Below, piece by piece: positions 50,192-60,130 of a stretch of 64,000 nt of DNA. This stretch comes from Andalucia godoyi (taxonomy: Eukaryota; Discoba; Jakobea; Jakobida; Andaluciidae), in NCBI GenBank assembly GCA_009859145.1, contig VRVR01000017.1, positions 250,607 to 314,606 of the forward strand, given 5' to 3'. A model generated the notes under the pieces. It was not told the origin of the DNA and searched no databases. It was given only the letters and a program-made list of their open reading frames with translations. Within the stretch, counting starts at the first letter, position 1. The number at the start of each line of letters is the position of its first letter. A program made the translations under genes and the position numbers.

Positions 50192-50546
50192 ACCGCAGTC
50201 ACCTATTGCGATATGATGAAGCAGTCTAAAGCGCACGCAAACAAAAACACTGCCACGCGCCATGCCGCATGCGTTTGCTATCTTGACAACTCCGTCACAC
50301 GATGCCCGATTCGTTTCGCCCCATTTTGATCATGAAATCCCTATAAACATGCCGCCGCGTTGCACTCTTGCACAGCGACGGTCATTTCATTTCTTTATTT
50401 TTATTGTTATTCTTGGGAACGTCGCTCATGCCGAGGGGCGTGTTGGGGCCTACCCCTTCCCAATCATGCTATGCATGCTGGGTTGCAACATTGATTACGG
50501 ATGGGCAGCGATGATTATCCGTGGATTAGTGTACAATGTAGGCGTC
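50192..50546 (+). mobile_element. Non-autonomous derivative of the Fanzor element (C2)
   Basis: 355 bases matching, in inverted orientation relative to the window, the element at 15692-16336. Left part 50192-50405 equals its promoter end (including CCCGATTCGTTTCG, TTTTGATCATGAAATCC and CTATAAAC) and right part from about 50410 equals its tail (GAACGTC.CTCAT.CCGAGGGGCGTGTTGGGGCCTACC and on to GTGTACAATGTAGGCGTC). The coding middle, about 300 bases, is missing. Matches are roughly 85-90% by eye, so it is an old but shared structure. It ends 19 bases before the eIF3l stop codon, in the spacer of two convergent genes. Confidence 0.85.
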
Positions 50547-50565
50547 AGACTCCTGATTTGTTGCT

Positions 50566-52116
50566 TTACTTCTTAGACGGACCAGACACATTTCCTGCAT
50601 GGGCAAACTTGAGAATCTGTCTAACAAAGTGAGATCCATACTGACGCACGGACTTGGCCTCAATAATGTGGACCATACCTTCATCGATGAAGAAGTCCAC
50701 CTCCAGATGAGTAGTGTTTCTCATCTTGTGTTTCATGGACATAAGGGTCTTGATGAGTTCAGATTCAGAGAGCTCCAAGAATCGCGCCAGTTTTGCAACA
50801 GAAATCGAGGAGTACAGCCTGAGGAAGGAGCGAATGTTTGCAAAGTTGATTTGTGCTTTGACTTCCGCCGCAAGGATCTGCACCTGTCGCCGCATTGCCT
50901 CGCTTTGCACATTCTCTCGGGTTTCCTTTTCATAACTGACCGGAACAGGGTTAATGAACTTTGGCGCAGCCTTTTGAAACTCCTCCTCGATCCTAGCGAC
51001 GTCCCCACGCTGCATCTTTGAAATGGTCTCACCGTGTCGTTCCCGGAGAGCCACCCCGACAGTCTCGTTATCAATCTTGTGTGAATAGACAGTTTGGCAC
51101 AGTGCAAGCAGTCCGAACATCCGGTCGCAAGTCTTGACAATGTACTCCGTGGAGTAGGCGGATCGGGAATGCTGATTCCTTCTGGAAGTGGTTCCCTGCG
51201 ACTGTCCTTGTTGGTACTCGCGAATCAGCGCATTCAACGTTCTTTCGCGCAGGATTGTATTCAATGTGCGTGTTGCATCTGCAAACTTCTTTGACATGAT
51301 CAAGCACACGGACAAGTAGTAGTGGAGAGCAACATGTGACTGCGGATGGCGATTCACATCCAATCGCAGCTCAAGCCCTTCAACAGCCTTGATTCCCGAG
51401 TAATAGTCAGCAACAAGTGTGTACACGGTCAGCAAACCGATCCGTGCAAACTGTGCGGCAATAAGTCTCTTATCAGACGGAGGCACATTACCATCCGCAG
51501 CAACCAGCACAACATCCTCCAAGGCATCGACCACAACATGCACATCAAACACCTGTGTGTTCTCGGCAAGAATCTGAGCCTCATCGTCTGTGCGGGCTTC
51601 CGCACGGGACCGGAACCAGTGCCACGTCTGGAACTGGTACACAAACTCTGCAAACAAATCCCACAACCACGAAGCCGGAAGCGGAAGTGCAAAATCAGGA
51701 CGCGAAACCTCCTGCAGGATGTTAATCATGCAATCAAATGCATGAAGACGATCTTCCACCGAGAGCATCTCGCGTGAATTTGTGTTGTTGCTGCTGCCGC
51801 CGTTGTTTCCGGCGTTCGCGGAAGCAGCGGTGGCGGAAGCATTCTGGCTCGACTCCCTTTCCGCAAGACGCATATAAACGTGACGGAAGTACAGTTCCTC
51901 GTAGAACGTAAAGAATGGGGAGTCGACATCTGCGCCATTAGTCGCAAGAATCGAAGTCACAAGATCGACAGTCGGCCACCGCGAGCTCGAGAAATAGCGA
52001 TCGGAAAAGCGCCCAAAAAAGTCATCGTAGCACTTTGAGATCAGCGGCTCATTGCGCGAGTGAAACGCAACGAAAAAGTTGTTCAAAAACTCCCACACAT
52101 CATCTGAGATTTTCAT
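50566..52116 (-). CDS. EIF3L: Translation initiation factor eIF3 subunit l
   Basis: 516 residues from ATG 52116 (MKISDDVWEFLNNFF). The family pattern is clear: FYEELYFRHVYMR, PASWLWDLFAEFVYQFQTW, HYYLSVCLIMSKKFADATRT, the PCI region LAAEVKAQINFANIRSFLRL with YSSISVAKLARFLELSESEL, and the end VDFFIDEGMVHIIEAKSVRQ. It is about 50 residues shorter than human eIF3l at the N-terminus. eIF3l pairs with eIF3k in the PCI/MPN core of eIF3, whose subunit a is also encoded here. Its 3' UTR must run into the Fanzor derivative. Confidence 0.95.
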   Translation of the reverse strand: MKISDDVWEFLNNFFVAFHSRNEPLISKCYDDFFGRFSDRYFSSSRWPTVDLVTSILATNGADVDSPFFTFYEELYFRHVYMRLAERESSQNASATAASANAGNNGGSSNNTNSREMLSVEDRLHAFDCMINILQEVSRPDFALPLPASWLWDLFAEFVYQFQTWHWFRSRAEARTDDEAQILAENTQVFDVHVVVDALEDVVLVAADGNVPPSDKRLIAAQFARIGLLTVYTLVADYYSGIKAVEGLELRLDVNRHPQSHVALHYYLSVCLIMSKKFADATRTLNTILRERTLNALIREYQQGQSQGTTSRRNQHSRSAYSTEYIVKTCDRMFGLLALCQTVYSHKIDNETVGVALRERHGETISKMQRGDVARIEEEFQKAAPKFINPVPVSYEKETRENVQSEAMRRQVQILAAEVKAQINFANIRSFLRLYSSISVAKLARFLELSESELIKTLMSMKHKMRNTTHLEVDFFIDEGMVHIIEAKSVRQYGSHFVRQILKFAHAGNVSGPSKK

Positions 52117-52133
52117 GGCGACCCTTTTGAAAT

Positions 52134-52135
52134 TG

Positions 52136-52166
<31 letters not shown>

Positions 52167-52168
52167 AT
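52134..52168. repeat. (ACA)n repeat in eIF3l 5' leader
   Basis: Trinucleotide run starting about 20 bases upstream of the eIF3l start codon, (TTG)n on the coding strand. Confidence 0.9.
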
Positions 52169-52687
52169 AAAAGAAAAAAAGAAAAAGCGGAAGAAACGGA
52201 AAGCGTAAGAAAAATCAATCCAAACTAAAACCGAGAAGAGGACGACAAGGAAGAAAAAAAGGTCTATTTGGACGGCCTCGTTTGCTGTCCAAAGCTTTCG
52301 GGAAGCGCGATCGACTGAGGGGCGGCCAAATGGCAATTCAACAGCGGTAGGCACCTTGCATCAACTCTTAGGCAAAAAATGACGCTGAAGAAACAATTGC
52401 CCGCCCTTGGGAGAGAATTGAACGAAAAATACCCCGCCAAAAGAGAGATTTTTTCCAAATTGAGGTTTGTGAAAGCAAAACCCAAGTCTGTGTGTGTGTT
52501 TGTGTATATGCATATAAATATATATATACATATATGTGGGTGTGCGAAAAGCCTACAAAGTGTTTAATTTCTCTTTTCTATCTACTTTCTCTCGGTTCAT
52601 TTCTTTATTCATTCATTCATTCGTTTTTTTTATTTAAATTCCTTTATTAGTATATATTTTTTAATTCCTTTCTCTCAGCAGTCCATC

Positions 52688-53008
52688 ATGAGCAGCATGC
52701 CAGCTCCAGTATCTGCACCTGCGACGGAGACGTCTGTACATCCGCGCAGGATGACACATGCTCTGCGTTCGATTCGGACAGAAATGATGTCGGGGTTTGC
52801 TGCAGCCGGAGCATTTACAACCTTGTGGATCGGGTTCCGTCTAGCTGCGCAGAAGGGCCGATCTGCAGAAACGCCGGTTCGATTGGGAATCGCGGCAGCT
52901 GCTCTCGGTGTTGGATATGTGTGCATGAAGGCGTCCGAGAAGCTTGTCTACGAACCCTACTTTTTACATGGAAAGAAACTCACGGAAATGGAGGATGATG
53001 ATGAGTGA
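52688..53008 (+). CDS. Small two-helix membrane protein, unknown
   Basis: 106 residues from ATG 52688. A Ser/Pro-rich N-terminus of about 20 residues is followed by a basic stretch, a hydrophobic segment (SGFAAAGAFTTLWIGFRLAA), a basic loop, a second segment (VRLGIAAAALGVGYVC) and an acidic end (MEDDDE). The build (two Gly/Ala-rich helices, positive loop) resembles small mitochondrial inner-membrane proteins, but no family is recognised. A TCTCTCAG acceptor-like site lies about 10 nt before the ATG, so a 5'-UTR intron is possible. Confidence 0.6.
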   Translation: MSSMPAPVSAPATETSVHPRRMTHALRSIRTEMMSGFAAAGAFTTLWIGFRLAAQKGRSAETPVRLGIAAAALGVGYVCMKASEKLVYEPYFLHGKKLTEMEDDDE

Positions 53009-53095
53009 GCAGGTCCCAATCGCCAGTCCGTGCTCTTTTCAATATGGAGCCTTTCTTTTCTTGTACATACACGTGTATACGAACAAACATACGTT

Positions 53096-53218
<123 letters not shown>

Positions 53219-53598
53219 ACTGTGTCACTCACTTTCTCATTTTCTCATTCTGTCTCTGTCTGTGTCGCGCGCGTACACACACATTCCTTTATTCGTAAAA
53301 ATGCCTCTTTTGGGCCTTGTGGGATGTGTCGCGTAAGACTCTGGGAAAATGCCACAGACTTGAAGACCCGATGTCGAGAAAGCTCGAACAGACAAAGTCC
53401 GCATTTTGCCGATGTTTCACGTTTTTTCTCTTTTTATTATTATTTTATTATTCTAATGAGGATTATTATTATTTTCCGTTTTTCATTTCCTCCTTCTCTC
53501 GCTGGACGACATTTCTGACGCACTCGACTCACTTCGTTTTTGGTGTTTTGTGCTGCAATACGTTTTAGAATAAGCTTCGTGTTGATCGGATTGCAAAC

Positions 53599-54222
53599 AT
53601 GACAGAGGTTTTGAAGATTCCTCTGGTGATTGCGGGTGTTCTCGGTGTTGTGGTTATTCTGCAGATTGCTGCTTTGTCGACATATGGATGGGGCATTGAA
53701 ACAATTCGCATGGATCTCGGCCCAGCGGGAGACATCGAAATCAAAAACTCTCTTGGAGTAACGCAGTTCCATGAAGTGACTTCGGGATCTGCAGACACCG
53801 AGCATGTCGACGAGTTTTACAAGTACACTGACAGTCGCTGCAAAGACGTGAACTTCTGTGACGACAAGGATGCAAAGGCTGCACAAGGTGCTCTTGCACT
53901 GACTCTGCTATCGCTCTTTACGGCCCTTGGATCTGCTGGGTGCTGCGTTCTGTTCGCAAAGGGTAAGATTGCAATGGGCCTTCCTGCGCTGATTGGATGT
54001 GGTTTCACTTTCCTTCTGCAGCTCCTCGGTTGCATTGTGCACTCTGCAGCCAAGGCAAAACCAGCAGACATCAAGGACTACTATACCCTCGTCGGAAACG
54101 ATCAAATCACGATCGAGGTCGGCGCTTCGTTCATCGTTGCTCTCATGGCGTCGTTCACTGCTCTTGCAGCAGCCATCGTCATGTTCCGCGAAAAGAGGAA
54201 GGCCTCCTATCAGAGCTTGTAA
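53599..54222 (+). CDS. Four-transmembrane protein, claudin/PMP22-like layout, unknown
   Basis: 207 residues. Hydrophobic segments lie at about 8-28, 97-117, 121-145 and 172-195, with a large first extracellular loop containing two Cys in CKDVNFC and a short second loop. This is the layout of claudin/PMP22/SUR7-type tetraspans, but the W-GLW-C-C signature of claudins is absent, so no family is assigned. Tail: REKRKASYQSL, basic and cytosolic. It is followed on the same strand by another small membrane protein. Confidence 0.7.
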   Translation: MTEVLKIPLVIAGVLGVVVILQIAALSTYGWGIETIRMDLGPAGDIEIKNSLGVTQFHEVTSGSADTEHVDEFYKYTDSRCKDVNFCDDKDAKAAQGALALTLLSLFTALGSAGCCVLFAKGKIAMGLPALIGCGFTFLLQLLGCIVHSAAKAKPADIKDYYTLVGNDQITIEVGASFIVALMASFTALAAAIVMFREKRKASYQSL

Positions 54223-54539
54223 TCAGCGTGAACAATCCCTTCGGCTTTGAGCGCTCTTCAAAACACGTGCTCTCCTGGCTTTTCGTAATAAAAACCGGCT
54301 TTTTTTCCATTGAGTGTGTCACGAATGATGGTTTTTTTCCTGTCGTAAAAGAAAAGACATGCGTCCTGACCATTTCCTAATTATTATTTTTTTTTGCTGA
54401 AAAGACAAATCATCCACTTTGTGTTGGGATTTCCCTGCTGTTGTTGTCCGTTCAGCTCTTCAGTGTCGACACCCGTACCCGCATACATACACGCACACAC
54501 GCACATCGTTCTCGACAAAAGAGGCACCAGACATTAAGA

Positions 54540-54995
54540 ATGCCTACAGATTGGTCCTCGGTGTTGGAAAAGACGCGGAACGACTTGGTTGCGCTGCGCC
54601 ACAAGGTGCCGAAGAGTGTTCCGGAATGGCAGGAGTTTTGCACAAGCAGGATGGCGGCTGCGCGGACACACATGGAGGACTACCCAATGGTGTGGCTGTC
54701 ATATGGAATTGGCGCTGTCGGCCTGACGGCGCTTGTGGTTGGTGCGAGACTAAGCTTGGCAAGTGCGGAAAGGGCTCTCAGAAGACAACGGACAGACGGA
54801 GTGGTGCAAAACGTGGCCAGTAGCTCAAGACGATCAAGACCGAAAGTCTCTTTTGAGCAAGAATTGGCAAGAGAACGGGCGCAGTTTCCCGATCTTTCGC
54901 TGCCAGGTTCGAAGGTGAATACGGATGCTGCGAACGACTCTGCAACCACTCCTTCACGAGCTGCAGCGAACTTCACATCCTCTAGAAATTTGTAA
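54540..54995 (+). CDS. Single-pass membrane protein, unknown
   Basis: 151 residues from ATG 54540 (MPTDWSSVLEKTR). The amphipathic helical N-terminus (about 1-45) is followed by one hydrophobic segment (WLSYGIGAVGLTALVVGARL) at about 50-70, then a basic, Ser/Arg-rich tail. The frame is open further upstream but crosses a CA-rich leader, so the ATG shown is preferred. Not recognised. Confidence 0.55.
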   Translation: MPTDWSSVLEKTRNDLVALRHKVPKSVPEWQEFCTSRMAAARTHMEDYPMVWLSYGIGAVGLTALVVGARLSLASAERALRRQRTDGVVQNVASSSRRSRPKVSFEQELARERAQFPDLSLPGSKVNTDAANDSATTPSRAAANFTSSRNL

Positions 54996-55203
54996 TTTAA
55001 AATTTAAATTAAAAAATAATCAAAAAAAGTAAATAAATTATGTTTATCATTCATTATTTATTATTATTATTATTAATGGAATCTTCTTCTTTTAATACCA
55101 ACTATTTACACGCCAATGACAGAATTGCATCAAAAAGAAACAGGCCGTTCGATCAACTAAAACAAAAACAAAAAGAATAAGAAACCAAACGCATCATAAC
55201 GAC

Positions 55204-56097
55204 CTATGCCAAATTTAAGGCCGAAATGAGAACACAATGCATGGGAAGGGACACCCATCCTTCGCGGTTCAGGGTGTCTTCAAACGTCTGGCTAACGAGT
55301 TCCGACACCCGCCACGCCAACAACTCAAACATTTCGTTTGGGACTGCAAGCCAATAGGGGCGCAGGACCACTGTTCTAACGTATTCCAGCAGACTGTCGA
55401 TCGTGTTGAATCCGATGCGATACGAACGCTCTGTCACCATGACGTTTCCAAGACGCAAACGACTCCCGAGAATGTCCTTGTACTGCTCAACAGATAACAC
55501 GTTTTGCGAAACATCAATGTCGCCATACACATTGACAAATTCTGGCTGATGGGCAATTTGCTTGGCAAGTTGATGAAGAGGTCCACATTCGTGGTTTGCT
55601 TGGATCTGAAGGCACATCTGCCCACCTACTCTGAGCAACGAAGCCATCCTTTCGAGCATGGACGCGTGGTCTGGAATGCAATCGACGTTTTCATTGCTGA
55701 CAATCACATCAAACTTGGATTTCTGCGGAAGATCCCACAAGGAGCTGCAAGCAAATTCCAGAACTTCGCGTTTGAATCCAACATCCTCCTCCTCAATCGC
55801 ATCGTTTTCTGTCGTATACGTGGAGATGGCATCTCTGATCAAATCCTGGCACTCATCAATCCCAAGAACATACGACCCAGGAAGCATTTGCGACAGAATT
55901 TTCGTTCTCGATCCGCTTCCGCAGCCTACTTCAAGAGCACGGACCATTGACCGTCCAACAACAAGATCCAAAACGTCCTCGAAAGCAACACCACGAACAG
56001 ACTTTCTCTTGTTGGATGGCTGACGCGGAACACGGGCCCCTCTCACTCGCAGCAGTGGCGATGCCGCATTGACGGGCTCAAACTGGACGAACGACAT
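55204..56097 (-). CDS. Class I SAM-dependent methyltransferase
   Basis: 297 residues from ATG 56097 (MSFVQFEPVNAASPLL). SAM-binding motif I is ALEVGCGSGSRTKIL, motif II acidic residue in YVLGIDECQDLI, and motif IV FDVIVSNENVDCIPDHASML; motif post-III is LLRVGGQMCLQIQ. The C-terminal part, with SYRIGFNTIDSLLEYVRTVV, recalls trans-aconitate/small-molecule methyltransferases, but the substrate cannot be assigned. It is divergent from eIF3a. Confidence 0.8.
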   Translation of the reverse strand: MSFVQFEPVNAASPLLRVRGARVPRQPSNKRKSVRGVAFEDVLDLVVGRSMVRALEVGCGSGSRTKILSQMLPGSYVLGIDECQDLIRDAISTYTTENDAIEEEDVGFKREVLEFACSSLWDLPQKSKFDVIVSNENVDCIPDHASMLERMASLLRVGGQMCLQIQANHECGPLHQLAKQIAHQPEFVNVYGDIDVSQNVLSVEQYKDILGSRLRLGNVMVTERSYRIGFNTIDSLLEYVRTVVLRPYWLAVPNEMFELLAWRVSELVSQTFEDTLNREGWVSLPMHCVLISALNLA

Positions 56098-56641
56098 TCT
56101 TCTTTGGGATCTATTTTTTTCTTCCAGGAATGTGTGTAACACTAAAAAATTGTTTCTATTTCAAACAGAACTGTAATTATAAAATAATAAAAAACCAGGA
56201 ACAACAAGAAGAAGGGAAAGAAGAAGTAGAAAAACAAACTCCAAAAATGGGGAGTGGAAACACAAAACAACATGGTCGTTGGGTTTATCAGGAAGTTCTG
56301 AAGATTCATGCCCCAATTCTTTTGTTTTGCTGTTTCCCAATGGAGCACCTTTCCATTTGCGGACCATTTGCAGACCCGAATCCCACGCAAAAGACGGAGT
56401 CTCCCCGAAAAAATAAATCCGGAGGCGAATACATCAGAAACCCTGCCCTACTCCACGCTCCCCCCCTCCTTGTCTCGCGCTTGCCCCACTCACACTCTCT
56501 TCCCCCCGCCCCATCTGTTGTGTTTTGCCCTCTTCCTTTGAGTTTTCCCTTCTTCCGTCTCTTCTTTTCTTTTCCTTCTATTTTCTCTGAATTTCAAATT
56601 TTACCGCCCCTTTCCCCCCTCCTATTCCTCCACCCCTTGGC
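56098..56641. promoter_or_regulatory. Divergent spacer methyltransferase / eIF3a
   Basis: 544 bases without a supportable gene. The half next to eIF3a (56450-56640) is strongly pyrimidine-rich (CCCCCCTCC, CTTTTCCTTC), the other half A-rich. AAACCCTG at 56440 is close to, but not, the CTAGGGTT octamer. Confidence 0.4.
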
Positions 56642-59600
56642 ATGTCGTCGACAATTGAGAACCAATTCTCGCATGCCAAGAATTTGAGTGCTGTGGGAAA
56701 CCACGCGGCAGCACTGGATGTTTTGCGCGACATCCTGGCTGCGCCGAAGGTTGCTGGAACCAAGATCACCGGGCCTCGTATTTCGCGCAAATGGGATCTT
56801 CGATACGAGGAGGTGGCGATGTTTCTTGTTGAGTTGTCTGTTGAGCTTCGGAAGTCCAAGGCTGCAAAAGATGGACTTACCCAGTTCCGTAACGTGTGCC
56901 AAGCTGCTGCTGGAAAGAGCAACCAGCAGCCATACGACTCGTTTGCAGCCGTGCTGACCCGGTTCATTTCTCTTGCAGAGGACAAACTGAAGGTATCCAT
57001 GGAAGAGCTTGCCAAGCTTGGGGGCTCGGTGTTGAACCCAGGCGCGACATTGATCACGGAGGATGCAGACGAGGATGCAGATGACGACTCCCGTGCGTAC
57101 GGGGCGTCACCGGAGTCACTGATTGTGTCGATCACTGGAGATGTTGCGAAGGAAAAGTTCTTCCGCGAGACACTCAACCCTGTGTTGAAGTATGTCCGTG
57201 ATGTGTACTCCGTCGTTCTAGATGTCATCAAGACTAACGCACCTATGTGGGCATTGTATGTGGACACTGTGCACCGCATGTTTCGTTTCTGCACGACTTA
57301 CAACCGTCGCACGGATTTCCGCAAACTTTGCGAAAAGCTCCATGATCACTTGCGCGACATCCTCTCTCGCGACCACCCTGCACATGAGAACCGTATTGCA
57401 TTGTTTGCTGGTGCGTTTGGAAAATCGGATGTTGCCAAGGATCAAGAAATGCTGGCCGCCTTCCGTGGGCACTTGCACATCCGATATGAGCAGTTTGCTT
57501 TGGCTCTCCGTTTCCGCATGCATGCAGTCCAGTCAGTTTCCAACATGATGTCTGCAAAGAAGAAGTACAAGCCCACTGCATTCTCCATCGTGGAGGACAT
57601 CTTCCGTCTGATTGGTACCACCAAGCGCCGAGCAGACGTTGCGCCCCATCGCGAATTCCTAAAGAATCTTGCCGTACTGTTTGCGGAATCCAGAATGCAT
57701 GAGATGCATGCCTTCGTCGCGTTCCGTATTTTCCAGTACTCGCAGAGTGCTGGAGTGTCCCAGGATCAAGTTCATGCGGCTGCGGAACATGCTCTTCAGG
57801 CCGTTCTTGCGGTTCCTGTTTCTTTCAAGAACAGTCAGCAGAGTCTCTCGAGAATCCAGGAACCCTTGTTTGAGTACGCGAATCTCGGCAAGCAGCGAAA
57901 TGAGCGGATTGCGTCCGTCATGGGCTTATCGAAGGTCCCCAAACGCGATCAGCTGTTGTCTGAGCTTGTGAACCGCAATGTGCTGTCCTACTGCTCTCCG
58001 GAACTGGTGTCGCTTTATCGTGCCATGGAGACTCACACGTGTGCACCGCGTGATGTTGCAGCGGAGGTTGCACAGTACAAGGCGAAGATGATCGCTGCGC
58101 CTCTTCCTGCCACTGCTGGAGTCCAAACAGCCGGTGGAGATGGCATCCCCGTTTTGACAGTTGACGTTTACGCGTTACTTTTGCAACAGTTGTGCCGCAC
58201 TGCTCTTGCTCGCTTGCTTCAACATCTGTCTCGCTCGTTTGAGTGCATCTCGATTCGCATGCTTGAAGAATTGACTTCGTCCTGGATGCCCGTCAATGAC
58301 GTTGAGCGGGAGTTAGCGAATGCCGTTTTGGGCGGTGAGCTTGATGCTACGATCGATCATGTGTCGCGATGCGTCACTTTTTCTGCGTCCTGTGATGACG
58401 GTGCAGGTGCGTCCCACATTCGATCTCAGTTGGGGATGTTGCAGCATGCTCTCGAGCAGATTTTCCCGATCATCCAAGCTCAGATTCCTACGCTTCTTGC
58501 TCCGGTTGTTGTTCCTACGTTGCCTTCGGCAGAGATTCTCAAGGAGGAGCATGCACAGATGCTTGCGCGTCCCGAGCGGATTGCGGAACTCAAACTGCGT
58601 TCCACAACGCTCAAGGAAGACCGTCGTAGAGCCGAGGAGGATCGCAAGACTTCCGAACTGCGTGAAAAGGCGGAGGAGGAGCGCCGGCAGCTTGCGGAAA
58701 GGGAGGAGCGGTATAAGCGCCAGCAAGAAGAAGCGCGAGCATTTGAAGCGCGCTTGCAGGAAATGGCCCAGAAGCTAGCTGCTCACGAGAAGCTCAATGC
58801 CGTGGAACTTCCTGATCTTCGCCGTCTGCTTCTTGAACAAAAGGTGTTGATTTCGGACGAAGACATCCGTGTTGGTGTGCAACAGACGATTGACAAGCAA
58901 CGCGAAGATAAGGCGCGACGCGTCCAAGAAATCCTCACGCGCATCGAATACGAAGAACGTGCGCTTCGTGATGCGCAGGCACCGAAGATTGCCGAATGGC
59001 AGAGTGCGTTCCTTGAGAAGGATCGCAAGCGCCACGAGACTCTCCATACTCTTCAATCTGCAATCCAGCAGGCTTTGTACAAGCATCGATTGGAGGAAAA
59101 GACGCGAACGAGCAAGTGTTTCGGTGCCATGGATGATTTCCGCTCTCGCATATTGGCAATTCGTGAAAGAGACTTTGAACGGGCTAAGCGGGATCAGCAG
59201 GATCGTAAGATTCGCAAGCAACAGGAATGGGAGCTCGAGGTGGCCGCCCGCCGTGATGCACGCGAAGCAGAGCGCAAGGCCGACGAGGAACGCAAGCGCC
59301 GTGAGGAGGAGCGCATGCTGCAGATGCAGCAAGAAGATCCATCCCAGATACGGCGATTTGAAGCGGACAATGCAATCAGCTGGAGGACTCGAGGTGCGGG
59401 TGGGGGTGGTGCAGCAGCAGCAGCAGCCACTGCCGCTCCGTCAAATGCCGGTGCATACCGCCCTCCTGTTTCAGACGATGCTCCTTGGAGACGTTCTGGT
59501 CCTGCTCCACCAGTGGCTGCAGCATCAGCGGCAGCACCGGCCGAGGCAGTCTGGAGACGTTCGATCCCTTCATCAAGCGGTGCAGCGGCCCCTGCCCCTG

Positions 59601-60130
59601 CTGCTGATGAGCCCCCTCGTCGCGCTGGTGCATATGTGCCGCCAGTTCGCCAAGCTGGCGCTGCGGAGTCCGCCAGATCTGAGGAAGAAACCAGGAGTAT
59701 GTGGTCAAGAAGGAGTGCGGCGGGTCCCTCGGAAGAGAGACCTCCTCGATCATTTGATCGTGAGGGTGGCCGTGACTTTGGCAACCGTGAAGGTGCGCCT
59801 CGTGAGGGTGGCCGTGACTTTGGCAACCGGGAAGGTGCGCCTCGTGAGGGTGGCCGTGACTTTGGCAACCGTGAAGGTGCGCCTCGTGAGGGTGGCCGTG
59901 ACTTTGGCAACCGGGAAGGTGCGCCTCGTGAGGGTGGCCGTGACTTTGGCAACCGTGAAGGTGCGCCTCGTGAGGGTGGCCGTGACTTTGGCAACCGTGA
60001 AGGTGCGCCTCGTGAAGATGGGTTCCGGGGTCCTCCTCGCACTGATGATCGCAAGCCTCGATCTGCACCATTTGAGCGCCCAGCTCCTGCCGCTTCCAAT
60101 GAGGGTGATAACTGGCGCCGAAAGGTTTGA
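56642..60130 (+). CDS. EIF3A: Translation initiation factor eIF3 subunit a
   Basis: 1162 residues. The helical N-terminal region has KAAKDGLTQFRNVCQAAAGK and TLNPVLKYVRDVY-like family sequence; the PCI domain spans about 310-500. A long charged helix (about 580-930) is rich in EERRQLAERE-type repeats and ends in the spectrin-like segment that binds eIF3b/i/g. The C-terminus has Ala/Pro-rich DDAPWRRSG-type units (PWRR, as in animal eIF3a DDRxxRR repeats) and six exact 14-residue repeats EGGRDFGNREGAPR at about 1040-1125. eIF3a scaffolds the eIF3 core on the 40S subunit. Arg/Gly-rich repeats are possible PRMT1 targets (inference). Confidence 0.95.
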   Translation: MSSTIENQFSHAKNLSAVGNHAAALDVLRDILAAPKVAGTKITGPRISRKWDLRYEEVAMFLVELSVELRKSKAAKDGLTQFRNVCQAAAGKSNQQPYDSFAAVLTRFISLAEDKLKVSMEELAKLGGSVLNPGATLITEDADEDADDDSRAYGASPESLIVSITGDVAKEKFFRETLNPVLKYVRDVYSVVLDVIKTNAPMWALYVDTVHRMFRFCTTYNRRTDFRKLCEKLHDHLRDILSRDHPAHENRIALFAGAFGKSDVAKDQEMLAAFRGHLHIRYEQFALALRFRMHAVQSVSNMMSAKKKYKPTAFSIVEDIFRLIGTTKRRADVAPHREFLKNLAVLFAESRMHEMHAFVAFRIFQYSQSAGVSQDQVHAAAEHALQAVLAVPVSFKNSQQSLSRIQEPLFEYANLGKQRNERIASVMGLSKVPKRDQLLSELVNRNVLSYCSPELVSLYRAMETHTCAPRDVAAEVAQYKAKMIAAPLPATAGVQTAGGDGIPVLTVDVYALLLQQLCRTALARLLQHLSRSFECISIRMLEELTSSWMPVNDVERELANAVLGGELDATIDHVSRCVTFSASCDDGAGASHIRSQLGMLQHALEQIFPIIQAQIPTLLAPVVVPTLPSAEILKEEHAQMLARPERIAELKLRSTTLKEDRRRAEEDRKTSELREKAEEERRQLAEREERYKRQQEEARAFEARLQEMAQKLAAHEKLNAVELPDLRRLLLEQKVLISDEDIRVGVQQTIDKQREDKARRVQEILTRIEYEERALRDAQAPKIAEWQSAFLEKDRKRHETLHTLQSAIQQALYKHRLEEKTRTSKCFGAMDDFRSRILAIRERDFERAKRDQQDRKIRKQQEWELEVAARRDAREAERKADEERKRREEERMLQMQQEDPSQIRRFEADNAISWRTRGAGGGGAAAAAATAAPSNAGAYRPPVSDDAPWRRSGPAPPVAAASAAAPAEAVWRRSIPSSSGAAAPAPAADEPPRRAGAYVPPVRQAGAAESARSEEETRSMWSRRSAAGPSEERPPRSFDREGGRDFGNREGAPREGGRDFGNREGAPREGGRDFGNREGAPREGGRDFGNREGAPREGGRDFGNREGAPREGGRDFGNREGAPREDGFRGPPRTDDRKPRSAPFERPAPAASNEGDNWRRKV
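59759..60010 (+). repeat. 42-bp tandem repeat, six units, in eIF3a
   Basis: Six head-to-tail 42-base units encoding EGGRDFGNREGAPR. Units differ only at a T/G position (CAACCGTGAAGG or CAACCGGGAAGG), which gives synonymous Arg codons CGT/CGG. The near identity implies recent expansion or homogenisation. Confidence 0.97.

Noticed and set aside
52379-52567. 62-codon plus-strand frame MTLKKQLPALGREL as a first exon of the 52.7-kb gene
   Set aside because: The possible GTTTGT donor is weak and the join to the acceptor before ATG 52688 gives a stop.
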